Shown here: piece after piece, positions 47,459 to 55,434 of the stretch
Position numbering within the stretch: the first letter of the stretch is position 1
Layout: each line of letters starts with the position of its first letter
Source of the DNA: Mangrovihabitans endophyticus
GTDB taxonomy: Bacteria; Actinomycetota; Actinomycetes; Mycobacteriales; Micromonosporaceae
Reading direction: 5' to 3'
Assembly (NCBI RefSeq): GCF_014646155.1
Contig: NZ_BMMX01000022.1
Coordinates: 1 to 64,000, forward strand
DNA: 64,000 bases
Translations under genes and position numbers: made by a program
Notes under the pieces: generated by a model
Databases searched by the model: none
What the model was told of the DNA's origin: nothing
What the model saw: only the letters and a program-made list of their open reading frames with translations

Positions 47459-48571
47459 TCAGAGCTTGCGGGTCGAGCCTGCTTGGCGCGGATCCAGCAC
47501 CGCCGCCGCGTGCCGGCCCGCCGCGGCGGCGGTGAGGAAGTAGGCGTGGTCCTGGTCCAGCCCGCGTCCCATCGTGGACAACGGGACCACGCAGGCACGC
47601 AGCGCCGCGTCGAGTCCCTCGTCGTCGACCGCGACGATCCGGTGCCGCCCGGCCAGCGGCACGAGCGCGGCGTCGACGTCGGCGGCCAGCTCCGCGGGCA
47701 GACCACGCGGCACCGGCAGGTCGGCCACTGCCAGCGCCACCCGGCCGTACGCGGTGAGGCTGTGATGCGACACGCCGCGGTGCCGGGGGCGGCCGTCACC
47801 GTCGGAGATCCGCAGCGACCCGATCGGCCGTCCGCCGAGCGCGGCCACCGCGTTCACCGCCTCGCCCAGCGCCACGCCGGAGAACCCCCACGTGGTGCCG
47901 GTGCCGAGGTTGCCGGGGCCCTGCGCGACGATCGCCACGTCGGCGCGCAGCACGTGACGGGCGGCGAGCAGGCCGGTGTGCACCGTCCCGGCCTCCAGGT
48001 CGCCGCCGAACGCCTGGCCGGTGGTGATCGTCCCGGCCAGGTGCGCGCGCAGCCCGTCAAGCGTGCGGGAGAACCAGGCGGGCAGCGCGCCGCCGTCGGT
48101 CATCACGTAGGCCACCCGGGCGTCCGGCCGGTCCGCGCGCACCCCGGCGAGCACCGCGGGCAGCGCGGAATGCAGGTCGGCGGTGACCACCGGCATGCCC
48201 TCCAGGGAGGTCGCCGCGGCCATCACGGCGCGATGCGGGGACGCCTGTTCGTCGACGCCCAGCCGGATCGCCTGCAGCGGGGTGTAGCGGGCCTTCACCA
48301 GATGACCCTGGTCGCGGGTGGCGCCGTCGCCGTCCGGGTCCGGGGGCAGCCGGTCGGGGAGGGCGACCACCAGCGCGTACCCTCCGGTGCCCAGGCCCAT
48401 CCGCAGCGCGCCGACGTTCAGCAGCACACGATCGCCCGGTTCCGGCTCGCCGGTCAGGTCCGGGTACGCCAGGGCGCGTACCGTCCCCTCCGGGGTCTCC
48501 GCGTCGATTTCGACGGCGCCGTGCCACCGCCGCCGCACCGTCAGGACCGTCCCGGATCGCCAGCGCACCAT
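47459..48571 (-). CDS. DUF3866 family protein
   Basis: A 370-aa protein matching DUF3866: VRWRSGTVLTV at the N-terminus, RALAYPDLTGEPEPGDRVLLN, LVVALPD, HLVKARYTPLQ, VMTDGGALPAWFSRTL, TGQAFGGDLEAGTVHTGLLAA, VAIVAQGPGNLGTGTTWGFSG and RHRGVSHHSLTAYGR. Conserved His-rich and Gly-rich segments suggest an enzyme, but no activity is known to me. It sits near proteasome genes in several actinomycetes. The ATG at 48571 has TAGGGT 7 nt upstream. No membrane segments. Confidence 0.8.
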   Translation of the reverse strand: MVRWRSGTVLTVRRRWHGAVEIDAETPEGTVRALAYPDLTGEPEPGDRVLLNVGALRMGLGTGGYALVVALPDRLPPDPDGDGATRDQGHLVKARYTPLQAIRLGVDEQASPHRAVMAAATSLEGMPVVTADLHSALPAVLAGVRADRPDARVAYVMTDGGALPAWFSRTLDGLRAHLAGTITTGQAFGGDLEAGTVHTGLLAARHVLRADVAIVAQGPGNLGTGTTWGFSGVALGEAVNAVAALGGRPIGSLRISDGDGRPRHRGVSHHSLTAYGRVALAVADLPVPRGLPAELAADVDAALVPLAGRHRIVAVDDEGLDAALRACVVPLSTMGRGLDQDHAYFLTAAAAGRHAAAVLDPRQAGSTRKL

Positions 48572-48578
48572 GGCGGTG

Positions 48579-48584
48579 ACCCTA
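48579..48584 (-). promoter_or_regulatory. -10 box TAGGGT, leaderless start of DUF3866 gene
   Basis: TANNNT on the minus strand, 7 nt before the ATG at 48571. Confidence 0.55.
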
Positions 48585-48622
48585 TCCGTCCGGGCGTGGG
48601 CCGCGGCGGACCCGGCGGTCGC

Positions 48623-49675
48623 TCAGACGTCGGCGCCGCCGTCGCGGTGGTTGCGGCCCGCGGTGCCCCGCGTCGGATCCAGGAACACGTACCGGATGCT
48701 GGGGTAGATACCCCGCAGGCGGCGTTCGGCCTCGTCCGAGGCCTGCTCCACGTCCGCGCCGGTGATCTCGTCGTCGAAGTCGACCTTCGCAGCGACCAGC
48801 ACGTCGCCCGGCCCGAGCTGCATGGTCAGCAGCGTGGGCACCGCGGTGACCACGTCCAGGCCGGCCAGCTCGTCGGCGATCTGCCGGTGCATCCGGCGCG
48901 GCACCGCGCGACCGACCAGCAGCGAGATGTTGCTGTGCGCGAGGATGCCGGCGACCACCAGCAGCAGCGCCCCGATCGCGATGGAGGCGACGCCGTCCCA
49001 CACCTCGGAGCCGGTGACCTGGGCCAGGCCGAGACCGGCCGCGGCCAGCAGCACCCCGATCAGCGCGGCCGAGTCCTCGAAGTAGACGGCCTTGACCGTG
49101 GTGTCCGAGGTGACCCGCAGGAACCGCAACTGGCTGACGCCCCACCGGGCCGACTCGCCGGCCACCTGCCGCCGGGCCCGCAGGAACGAGGTGCCCTCCG
49201 CCACGAAGGCGACCGCCAGCACGACGTACGACAGCCAGTACTCGCCGCTGTCCTCGCCTTTGATGATCGTGGTGACGCCGTGGTAGATCGAGAAACCCGC
49301 GCCGCCGATGAACGTGAACAGGGCGGCGATGAACGCCCACACGAAGCTTTCCTTGCCGTAGCCGAAGGGGTGCTCTTCGTCGGCGGGCTTGTTGCCGCGG
49401 CGCAGCGCCACATAGAGGAACACCTCGGTGACGGTGTCCGCTATCGAGTGCGCCGCCTCCGACAGCATGGCCGCGGACCCGGACAACAGGCCGGCCACCA
49501 GCTTGGCGGCGGCGATGACCAGGTTGGCGAGACCGGCCACGACCACCGTGCCGACGCTCTCGCTGTCGTCGTCCTTGTTCTGGGCGTTCGGTTCGGCGGG
49601 GGCCGGCAACGGCTCGGCGGCGGCGAGCCCGACGCGGCCGTCCTCGCCGGGCCGGGGGGGTTCTTCGGAAGACAC
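48623..49675 (-). CDS. Cation diffusion facilitator (CDF) transporter
   Basis: A 350-aa metal/proton antiporter. Six membrane segments run from about residue 40 to 250, with metal-site residues in SEAAHSIADTVTEV (HSxxD) and YFEDSAALIGV (DxxxD-like). A C-terminal cytoplasmic ferredoxin-like domain (VVTAVPTLLTMQLGPGDVLVAAKVDF) follows. It exports Zn2+, Fe2+, Mn2+ or similar; the ion is not determinable by eye. GGAAGG lies about 10 nt before the GTG at 49675. It and DUF3866 interrupt the usual pafA-pafB neighbourhood on the opposite strand. Confidence 0.9.
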   Translation of the reverse strand: MSSEEPPRPGEDGRVGLAAAEPLPAPAEPNAQNKDDDSESVGTVVVAGLANLVIAAAKLVAGLLSGSAAMLSEAAHSIADTVTEVFLYVALRRGNKPADEEHPFGYGKESFVWAFIAALFTFIGGAGFSIYHGVTTIIKGEDSGEYWLSYVVLAVAFVAEGTSFLRARRQVAGESARWGVSQLRFLRVTSDTTVKAVYFEDSAALIGVLLAAAGLGLAQVTGSEVWDGVASIAIGALLLVVAGILAHSNISLLVGRAVPRRMHRQIADELAGLDVVTAVPTLLTMQLGPGDVLVAAKVDFDDEITGADVEQASDEAERRLRGIYPSIRYVFLDPTRGTAGRNHRDGGADV

Positions 49676-49817
49676 GCAGCCTTCCTTCCCGGCCGGGCTG
49701 CGGAACTAACCCGCCCGCATGCGATGACAAGGCCCGCATGCGGTGACATGGCCCGCATCCGGCCGCCGGCCACGGTCGCGCCGCTCCCGCGTCCGCGCCA
49801 TCGCGCCCGGTGGCTGC

Positions 49818-49823
49818 TAGCGT
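49818..49823 (+). promoter_or_regulatory. -10 box TAGCGT, leaderless start of pafB
   Basis: TANNNT 8 nt before the pafB GTG at 49832. Confidence 0.5.
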
Positions 49824-49831
49824 TTGCTCTC

Positions 49832-50827
49832 GTGTCGCGCACTCGCACCGAGCGCCTGGTGAACCTGGTGATCTGCCTGCTGTCCACGCGACGGTTCCTG
49901 ACCGCCGCGCAGATCGCGCTGACCGTGCCCGGCTACGAGCACGACCCCGAGGACCCCCGCGACCACGAAGCGTTCCAGCGCAAGTTCGAGCGGGACAAGG
50001 CCGAGCTGCGGGAGCTGGGCGTGCCGCTGGAGACCGGGACCGCGAGCGTGTTCGACACCGAGCCCGGCTACCGCATCGCGCACCGCGAGTACGCGTTGCC
50101 GGACATCCCGCTGGAGCCCGACGAGGCGGCGGCCGTCGGCATCGCCGCCCGGCTCTGGCAGCACGCCGGACTGGCCGCGGCGGCCTCCTCCGGGCTGGCC
50201 AAGCTGCGTGCCGCGGGCATCGAGGTGGACCCGCAGGCCACCCTGGGCGTGGAGCCGGTGGTGCGGGTCGACCCGGCGTTCGGCCCGCTGACCGCCGCCG
50301 CCCGGGAGCGGCGCGCGGTCACCTTCACCTACCGGGTGCCCGAGGTGGACGACCCCGCCACGCGCCGCCTGGAACCGTGGGGCGTGGTCTGCTGGCAGGG
50401 CCGGTGGTACGTGGTGGGTCACGACCGCGACCGGGGCGCGACCCGGTGTTTCCGGCTGTCCCGCATCGTCGGATCGGTCCGGCCGGTGGGCCGCGCCGGC
50501 GCCTTCACCCCACCGGCCGGCGTCGACCTGATCAGCCACGTGGCGCGCTGGTCCGAGCCGGTGCCGTCGGCCGGCCGGGCCAGCGTGACGGTGCGGCCGG
50601 GCCGGGCCGCCGGGCTGCGGCGCCGGGCGGTGGACAGCGCGCCAGGGCCGGACGGTGACCTGTTGACGCTGCCGTATTCCGATCACGAGCGGCTCGCCGC
50701 GACCCTGGTCGGCTACGGCCCGGACGTCCGCGTGGAAGGGCCACCGGAGCTGCGTGACGCGGTCGTGCAGCAGTTGAAGGAGGTCGTCGCGCGGCACGAA
50801 CCGCTGGCCGCGGCGGTGCGCCGGTGA
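49832..50827 (+). CDS. pafB: WYL-domain regulator PafB
   Basis: A 331-aa regulator. An N-terminal winged HTH (TERLVNLVICLLSTRRFLTAAQIALTV...) is followed by a WYL domain (ARERRAVTFTYR...RRLEPWGVVCWQGRWYVVGHDRDRGATRCFRLSRIVGSV) and a WCX C-terminal extension. In mycobacteria PafB and PafC together activate most of the LexA-independent DNA-damage genes, and are thought to sense single-stranded nucleic acid. It overlaps pafC by GTGA (50824-50827), so both are made together. Confidence 0.95.
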   Translation: MSRTRTERLVNLVICLLSTRRFLTAAQIALTVPGYEHDPEDPRDHEAFQRKFERDKAELRELGVPLETGTASVFDTEPGYRIAHREYALPDIPLEPDEAAAVGIAARLWQHAGLAAAASSGLAKLRAAGIEVDPQATLGVEPVVRVDPAFGPLTAAARERRAVTFTYRVPEVDDPATRRLEPWGVVCWQGRWYVVGHDRDRGATRCFRLSRIVGSVRPVGRAGAFTPPAGVDLISHVARWSEPVPSAGRASVTVRPGRAAGLRRRAVDSAPGPDGDLLTLPYSDHERLAATLVGYGPDVRVEGPPELRDAVVQQLKEVVARHEPLAAAVRR

Positions 50828-51816
50828 CGCAGCGTCCCGGCGCGCCGGGAGCACGCGCCTCCGCCGACCGGCTCGGCCGGCTGCTGAACCTGGTGCCCTA
50901 CCTCATGGCCCGGCCGGGCATCAGCACCGCCGAGGCCGCCGCCGGGCTGGGCGTCACCCAGCAGCAGCTTCGCGACGACCTGGAGCTGCTGTGGGTCTGC
51001 GGGCTGCCCGGGTACGGGCCCGGCGACCTGATCGACATGGCGCTGGACGGCGACCGCGTGACGATCACCTACGACGCGGGCATCGACCGGCCGCTGCGGC
51101 TCACGCCGGATGAGGCGCTGGCGCTGGTGGTGGCGTTGCGGATGCTCGCCGAGACCCCCGGCATCGGCCCCCGGGACGCCATCGAGCGGGCCCTCGCCAA
51201 GATCGAGAGCGCGGCCGGTGACCAGGCCGGCGCCCCGGTGGCCGTGCGGCTGCCGGCCGGCGGGGAGAAACTGGACCGCGTCCGCGCCGCGGTGGAGCGC
51301 GGGCACGCGCTGCGCATCACCTACTACACGGCCGCCCGCGACGAGACGACCGAGCGGGTGGTCGACCCGATGCGGGTGCTCATGGTCGGTGGCCGCGGCT
51401 ACCTGGAGGCGTGGTGCCGCAGCGCGGACGCCACGCGGATGTTCCGGGTCGACCGCATCGACGCGTTCACCGAGCTGGACGAGCCGGCCGCGCCGCCGGC
51501 CCGGGCGGTGCCGCAGGACGTCTCGGAGGGGGTGTTCCGCCCGACGCCGGACCTGCCGCTGGTGACCCTGCGGGTGGGGCGGGGCGGCCGCTGGATCACC
51601 GAGTACTACCCGGTGGAGCAGGTCAGCCGGGACGGCGAGGAGTGGGTGGTGACGATGCGGGTCTCCGACCTGGGCTGGGCGCAGCGGCTGCTGCTGAGCC
51701 TGGGCGCGGACGTCACCGTGACTGGCCCCGCCGAGTTGGTCGAGCGGATCCGCGCGCAGGCCGCCGCCGCGCTGGACCAGTACGCTGCGCCACCGTCGGC
51801 CGGCGGTAGGGTGTGA
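50824..51816 (+). CDS. pafC: WYL-domain regulator PafC
   Basis: A 330-aa partner of PafB with the same layout: winged HTH (RLGRLLNLVPYLMARPGISTAEAAAGLGVTQQQLRDDLELLW), WYL domain (GHALRITYYTAARDETTERVVDPMRVLMVGGRGYLEAWCRSADATRMFRVDRI) and WCX domain. The Trp of WYL is not strictly kept (GYLEAWC). It acts as a heterodimer with PafB on DNA-damage promoters. Start GTG at 50824 within the overlap. Confidence 0.95.
   Translation: MTQRPGAPGARASADRLGRLLNLVPYLMARPGISTAEAAAGLGVTQQQLRDDLELLWVCGLPGYGPGDLIDMALDGDRVTITYDAGIDRPLRLTPDEALALVVALRMLAETPGIGPRDAIERALAKIESAAGDQAGAPVAVRLPAGGEKLDRVRAAVERGHALRITYYTAARDETTERVVDPMRVLMVGGRGYLEAWCRSADATRMFRVDRIDAFTELDEPAAPPARAVPQDVSEGVFRPTPDLPLVTLRVGRGGRWITEYYPVEQVSRDGEEWVVTMRVSDLGWAQRLLLSLGADVTVTGPAELVERIRAQAAAALDQYAAPPSAGGRV
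51807..51812 (+). promoter_or_regulatory. -10 box TAGGGT, leaderless start of 93-aa protein
   Basis: TANNNT inside the last codons of pafC, 8 nt before the GTG at 51821. Confidence 0.45.
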
Positions 51817-51820
51817 TCCC

Positions 51821-52102
51821 GTGGTGATGTGGATCCTGATCGCGGTGCTCGTGGCCGGCGTGGTGCTGCTCGGGGCGCTGGCCGTTCGTCTCCTCGGCCG
51901 GTTGTCCGGCCTGCGGCGCGCGGTGACCCGCCTGCAGCGCCGCCAGCGGGACGCGCAGCGGCTGCGCACCGGCGCCGAGCAACTGCAGAACACCCTGGTC
52001 GAGCTGGAGCGCCGGGCCACCGAGACGCAGCACCGGCTGGCGATCATCAAAGCCGGGCAGGACGACGAAAGCGGGAAACATTCTTTACTGAAAGCTCGGT
52101 GA
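51821..52102 (+). CDS. Small membrane-anchored coiled-coil protein
   Basis: A 93-aa protein with an N-terminal transmembrane segment (MWILIAVLVAGVVLLGALAVRLL) and a long basic and polar coiled coil (RLQRRQRDAQRLRTGAEQLQNTLVELERRATETQHRL). It is located between pafC and tatA, a place often held by a protein of this type in actinomycetes. Unknown function; topology suggests a cytoplasmic coiled coil tethered to the membrane. Confidence 0.65.
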   Translation: MVMWILIAVLVAGVVLLGALAVRLLGRLSGLRRAVTRLQRRQRDAQRLRTGAEQLQNTLVELERRATETQHRLAIIKAGQDDESGKHSLLKAR

Positions 52103-52276
52103 CTCGTGGTAGCGTGCGGCGTTCCCGCCCCGCCGCGCGAGTGGCGTCGCCGGCGCACCCCCAGGTCGCCGGATCGGCGGAAACGCACAGGGTCCGGCGG
52201 GTCTCAATGACGAAATCCACACGTACGATGGACCCGCAACGCTGTTGGACCAGCACCCACCGACTGGAGTAACACC

Positions 52277-52585
52277 ATGGGCGCCCTCAAGCCGTGGCAC
52301 ATCATCGTCGTCCTCGTCCTGCTCGTGCTGCTCTTCGGGGCCAAGCGACTGCCGGACGCCGCACGTTCCCTGGGCCGTTCGCTGCGCATCATCAAGGCCG
52401 AGACCAAGGGTCTGGTCGACGGCGACGACGACGTGGCCGAGAAGGCCGAGCCGCGATACAGCCGCCAGCCCCTGCAGGGCGAGGTGCGCGACCCCGGTTA
52501 CCGGCAGGCCCCGCCTCCCGGCGACTACCGTGACGAGCAGCCCCAGCAGCCGTACGGGGACCCGGTGCGGCGCAACGAGCGCTGA
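52277..52585 (+). CDS. tatA: Twin-arginine translocase subunit TatA
   Basis: A 102-aa protein with the TatA hallmarks: N-terminal transmembrane helix LKPWHIIVVLVLLVLLFGAKRLP with the FG-hinge, then an amphipathic helix (DAARSLGRSLRIIKAETKGL) and a disordered Pro/Tyr-rich tail. It oligomerises to form the pore for folded proteins with twin-arginine signal peptides. CTGGAG lies about 8 nt before the ATG. tatC follows after 9 bp. No tatB is seen, as is usual in Actinobacteria with TatA doubling or tatB elsewhere. Confidence 0.95.
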   Translation: MGALKPWHIIVVLVLLVLLFGAKRLPDAARSLGRSLRIIKAETKGLVDGDDDVAEKAEPRYSRQPLQGEVRDPGYRQAPPPGDYRDEQPQQPYGDPVRRNER

Positions 52586-52594
52586 CCCGTCACC

Positions 52595-53557
52595 GTGGCG
52601 ATCTCGCTGCGCCGTCGCGGGCCGAGCAAGTTCCAGCAGGCCGCCGACGGCTCCATGACGTTGCTCGAGCACGTGCGGGAACTGCGTAACCGGCTGTTCT
52701 TCGCCTCGCTCGGGATCGTGGCCGGCCTGATCGTCGGCTTCATCATCTCCGGATGGGTGTTCGACATCCTGAAGGAGCCTTATTGTGGCCTGGCCAGCTC
52801 CTGGTCGGTGAACGCCGCCGGGGACCGGGTCTGCAACTTCGTCGTGCTCGGCGTGGGCGACCAACTGCTGCTGCGGCTGAAGATCGCGCTGTGGGTGGGC
52901 CTGATCATCGGCGCGCCGGTGTGGCTCTATCAGCTATGGGCGTTCATCGCGCCCGGACTGCACCGCCACGAGCGTAAGTGGGCGTACGTCTTCGTGGGCA
53001 TCGCCGCCCCGCTGTTCATCGGCGGCGCGGTGCTGGCCTACTTCGTGGTCAAGCACAGCCTGGCGTTCATCCAGGAGGCCGGCATCCTGGGCGTGACCAC
53101 CCAGCTTGAGGTGGGGGCCTACATCGGGTTCATCACCAACATGCTGTTGCTGTTCGGGGCCGGCTTCGAGTTCCCGCTGGTGCTGCTGATGCTGAACTTC
53201 ACCGGCGTGGCCTCGGCCAAGCGGCTGCTGAGCTGGTGGCGCGTGGTGGTGTTCCTGGCCTTCGCGTTCGCCGCCGTCGCCACCCCGGACCCGGGACCGT
53301 TCGGCATGACGCTGCTCGCGGCTTGCATGTCGCTGCTGTACTTCATGGCCGTCGGCGTCGCCTTCCTCAACGACCGGCGCAAGGGCCGGGGCCGGGAGCT
53401 CTACGCCGGCCTGGACGACGACGAGCTGTCCCCGCTGGACGACCGCCTGGACCCGATCGGTGCCGGGGACCGGATCGACGCGCCTGCCCCGGTCGGCGGC
53501 CCGGAGCCGGTGTCCCGGCCACTGCCGCTGGACACGCGCTACGACGACATGACCTGA
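52595..53557 (+). CDS. tatC: Twin-arginine translocase subunit TatC
   Basis: A 320-aa protein with six transmembrane segments between about residues 35 and 255 and the conserved MTLLEHVRELRNRL N-terminus that binds the twin-arginine signal. Polar loop residues LYQLWAFIAPGLHRHERKW are characteristic. The C-terminal ~60 residues form an acidic cytoplasmic tail longer than in E. coli. GTG start at 52595. Part of the tatAC operon. Confidence 0.97.
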   Translation: MAISLRRRGPSKFQQAADGSMTLLEHVRELRNRLFFASLGIVAGLIVGFIISGWVFDILKEPYCGLASSWSVNAAGDRVCNFVVLGVGDQLLLRLKIALWVGLIIGAPVWLYQLWAFIAPGLHRHERKWAYVFVGIAAPLFIGGAVLAYFVVKHSLAFIQEAGILGVTTQLEVGAYIGFITNMLLLFGAGFEFPLVLLMLNFTGVASAKRLLSWWRVVVFLAFAFAAVATPDPGPFGMTLLAACMSLLYFMAVGVAFLNDRRKGRGRELYAGLDDDELSPLDDRLDPIGAGDRIDAPAPVGGPEPVSRPLPLDTRYDDMT

Positions 53558-53571
53558 GCGCGGCCCGTCCG

Positions 53572-53577
53572 TACGCT
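53572..53577 (+). promoter_or_regulatory. -10 box TACGCT, leaderless start of lipid-kinase-like gene
   Basis: TANNNT 8 nt before the GTG at 53586. Confidence 0.5.
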
Positions 53578-53585
53578 GATGTGTC

Positions 53586-54494
53586 GTGCCGACTGATGAG
53601 ATCGCGGTGCTGGTCAACCCGCTGGCAGGCAGCGGCCGGCGCCGCGATCTGGTTCCGCGGGTGCTGCGCCGGCTGGGCGCGGCCGGGCCGGTCCGAGTGC
53701 TCGACGCCGCGGACTCGGCAGCCGCCGAGCGGGCCTGTCACGCCGCGGTGGAGCGCGGGGCGCGCGCCGTGGTGGCGGTCGGCGGCGACGGCACCGTGCA
53801 CCGGGCGCTGCAGGCCGTCGCCGGGCGCCCGGTCGGGTTCGGCGTCGTCCCCGCCGGCACCGGCAACGACTTCGCGTCCGGCGCCGGGATGCCCGGCGAC
53901 CCGCTGACGTGCGCCGCGCGGATCGCCGCGGCGTTGCGGGAGGACCGCCGGCATCCGCTCGACCTGGCCCTTATCGAGGCCGGCGGCCCGCAGCGGTCCG
54001 CGTCGCCGCGGTGGTTCGGTGCGGTGCTCGCCGCCGGGTTCGACGCACAGGTCAACGAACGCGCCAACCGGCTGCGCCGGCCGCGCGGACCCCGCCGCTA
54101 CGACCTGGCCATCGCCCTGGAACTGGCCCGGTTGCGCCCGCGGCGGTACGCGCTGGAGGTGGACGGCGCCGATTGCAGCTTCGACGGCGTGCTCGCGGCC
54201 GTCGGCAACTGCCCGAGCTACGGCGGCGGCATGCGCGTGGTGCCGGACGCGGACCCGGCCGACGGCCTGCTCGACGTGGTGGTGGCGGCGTCGCTGGGCC
54301 GGGCGGCGCTGGTCGCGATGAAGCCGCGTCTGCGCCGCGGCACACACGTGCACGACCCCCGGGTGACCACCTACCGGGCACGGCAGGTGCGCCTGCACGC
54401 CGAGGGCGTGGTCGGGTACGCGGACGGCGAGCGGATCGGGCCGCTGCCGATGACCGTGCGGTGCGTTGCGGGGGCGCTGCGCCTGCTGCGGTGA
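53586..54494 (+). CDS. Diacylglycerol/lipid kinase family protein
   Basis: A 302-aa DAGK-fold lipid kinase: VLVNPLAGSGRRRDLV (nucleotide-binding loop), AVGGDGTVHRAL (GGDGT) and VPAGTGNDFASG. The C-terminal beta-rich domain (VDGADCSFDGVLAAVGNCPSYGGGMRVVPDADPADGLLDVV) matches the family. It phosphorylates diacylglycerol or a similar lipid. Located next to tatC as in other Actinobacteria (the Rv2252-type family). The GTG start is leaderless. Confidence 0.85.
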   Translation: MPTDEIAVLVNPLAGSGRRRDLVPRVLRRLGAAGPVRVLDAADSAAAERACHAAVERGARAVVAVGGDGTVHRALQAVAGRPVGFGVVPAGTGNDFASGAGMPGDPLTCAARIAAALREDRRHPLDLALIEAGGPQRSASPRWFGAVLAAGFDAQVNERANRLRRPRGPRRYDLAIALELARLRPRRYALEVDGADCSFDGVLAAVGNCPSYGGGMRVVPDADPADGLLDVVVAASLGRAALVAMKPRLRRGTHVHDPRVTTYRARQVRLHAEGVVGYADGERIGPLPMTVRCVAGALRLLR

Positions 54495-54506
54495 ACGCCG
54501 GGCGGA

Positions 54507-55232
54507 TCAGGCGGCGCAGCCGGCCAGGGCCAGGGTGGCGCCGAGCCCGTTGGTGCGGCCCGGCTCGGCGGCCGGCAGCACCAGCGTCGCGCATCCGGCG
54601 CCGACCGCGCCGGCGTCGGCGGCAGTGTCGCCGACCATCAGCGTGCGGTCCGGGTCCGTGCTCACCATGCCGCACGCCCGTAGGAAGATCGCCGGGTCGG
54701 GTTTGCACCGCCCCACCTCGTAGGACAGCACGAACGCGTCCACCAGCGCGTCCAGGCCCCACGCCGCGAAGTGCGGGCGGATGTCGAAACCGACGTTGCT
54801 CACCACGGCCACCGCGACGCCGGCCTCGCGCAGGGTGCGCAGCGTCGGCTCGGTGTCCGGGTAGGGCAGCCAGCCGTGCGGGCCGAGCAGCCGCTCGTAC
54901 AGGGCGTCCGGGAGTCCGGCCACGTCGCAGGGCACGGTTTCGGCCAGGCCGGTGTAGGCCGCGCGGTGACTGTGCTCGTAGAGGTCCCGGTCGGCCCAGT
55001 GCTCGGCCAGGTGCGGCGGCACCCGGTGCGGCAGCGGCCCGCCGGGCCGCCCGGCGGTGACCAGACGGTCGGCCAGTGCGGTGGCGGCACCCCGGTCCAG
55101 GTGGCGCCCGCACGCGGCGGCCGCGCTGGTCACCCAGACCACCGGGTCCTCCACCTGAGCGAGGGTGCCGTGGAAGTCGAAGAGCACGGCGTCGACCTGA
55201 CGCTTGCGGGGCGATTCGGGGTCAAGCGGCAC
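54507..55232 (-). CDS. HAD-family hydrolase
   Basis: A 241-aa HAD phosphatase-like protein: motif I VLFDFHGTLAQVED has His in the second Asp position of DxDGT (DFHGT), motif II VAVVSNVGFD, Lys in GRCKPDPAIF and motif IV LMVGDTAADAG. The D-to-H change in DxD is unusual but seen in some HAD subgroups; it may alter the acid/base step. Substrate unknown. The GTG at 55232 has TAGGGT 6 nt upstream. It is convergent with the lipid kinase gene. Confidence 0.8.
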   Translation of the reverse strand: MPLDPESPRKRQVDAVLFDFHGTLAQVEDPVVWVTSAAAACGRHLDRGAATALADRLVTAGRPGGPLPHRVPPHLAEHWADRDLYEHSHRAAYTGLAETVPCDVAGLPDALYERLLGPHGWLPYPDTEPTLRTLREAGVAVAVVSNVGFDIRPHFAAWGLDALVDAFVLSYEVGRCKPDPAIFLRACGMVSTDPDRTLMVGDTAADAGAVGAGCATLVLPAAEPGRTNGLGATLALAGCAA

Positions 55233-55238
55233 GCCTGC

Positions 55239-55244
55239 ACCCTA
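55239..55244 (-). promoter_or_regulatory. -10 box TAGGGT, leaderless start of HAD gene
   Basis: TANNNT on the minus strand, 6 nt before the GTG at 55232. Confidence 0.5.
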
Positions 55245-55385
55245 CTGGGTCCGCCGTCCCACCCCGCGCAGCGGCTGGTCGGCGGCGGTCGCGGCCCGGT
55301 GTGGAGGCCCGTGTGACGGCCCGGTGCGGGCCCGCCGTGGCGCGCCCGGAAGATCGGCGGATCGCGGCTTGTCGCCGGGGCGCAC

Positions 55386-55391
55386 TAGCCT
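55386..55391 (+). promoter_or_regulatory. -10 box TAGCCT upstream of helY leader peptide
   Basis: TANNNT 7 nt before an ATG at 55399 that opens a short reading frame ahead of the helicase gene. Confidence 0.5.
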
Positions 55392-55398
55392 GGTGGTC

Positions 55399-55434
55399 AT
55401 GAACAGTCCCGCCGACATGACCCGCCGCGCATGA
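55399..55434 (+). CDS. Leader peptide (11 aa) overlapping helY start
   Basis: A leaderless ATG at 55399 opens an 11-residue frame, MNSPADMTRRA, whose stop TGA overlaps the helicase ATG (ATGA, 55431-55434). The following MTSAADMTSPAER looks like a diverged duplicate. It may couple helicase translation to a leaderless ribosome, or be an accident of a shifted start. Confidence 0.4.
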   Translation: MNSPADMTRRA

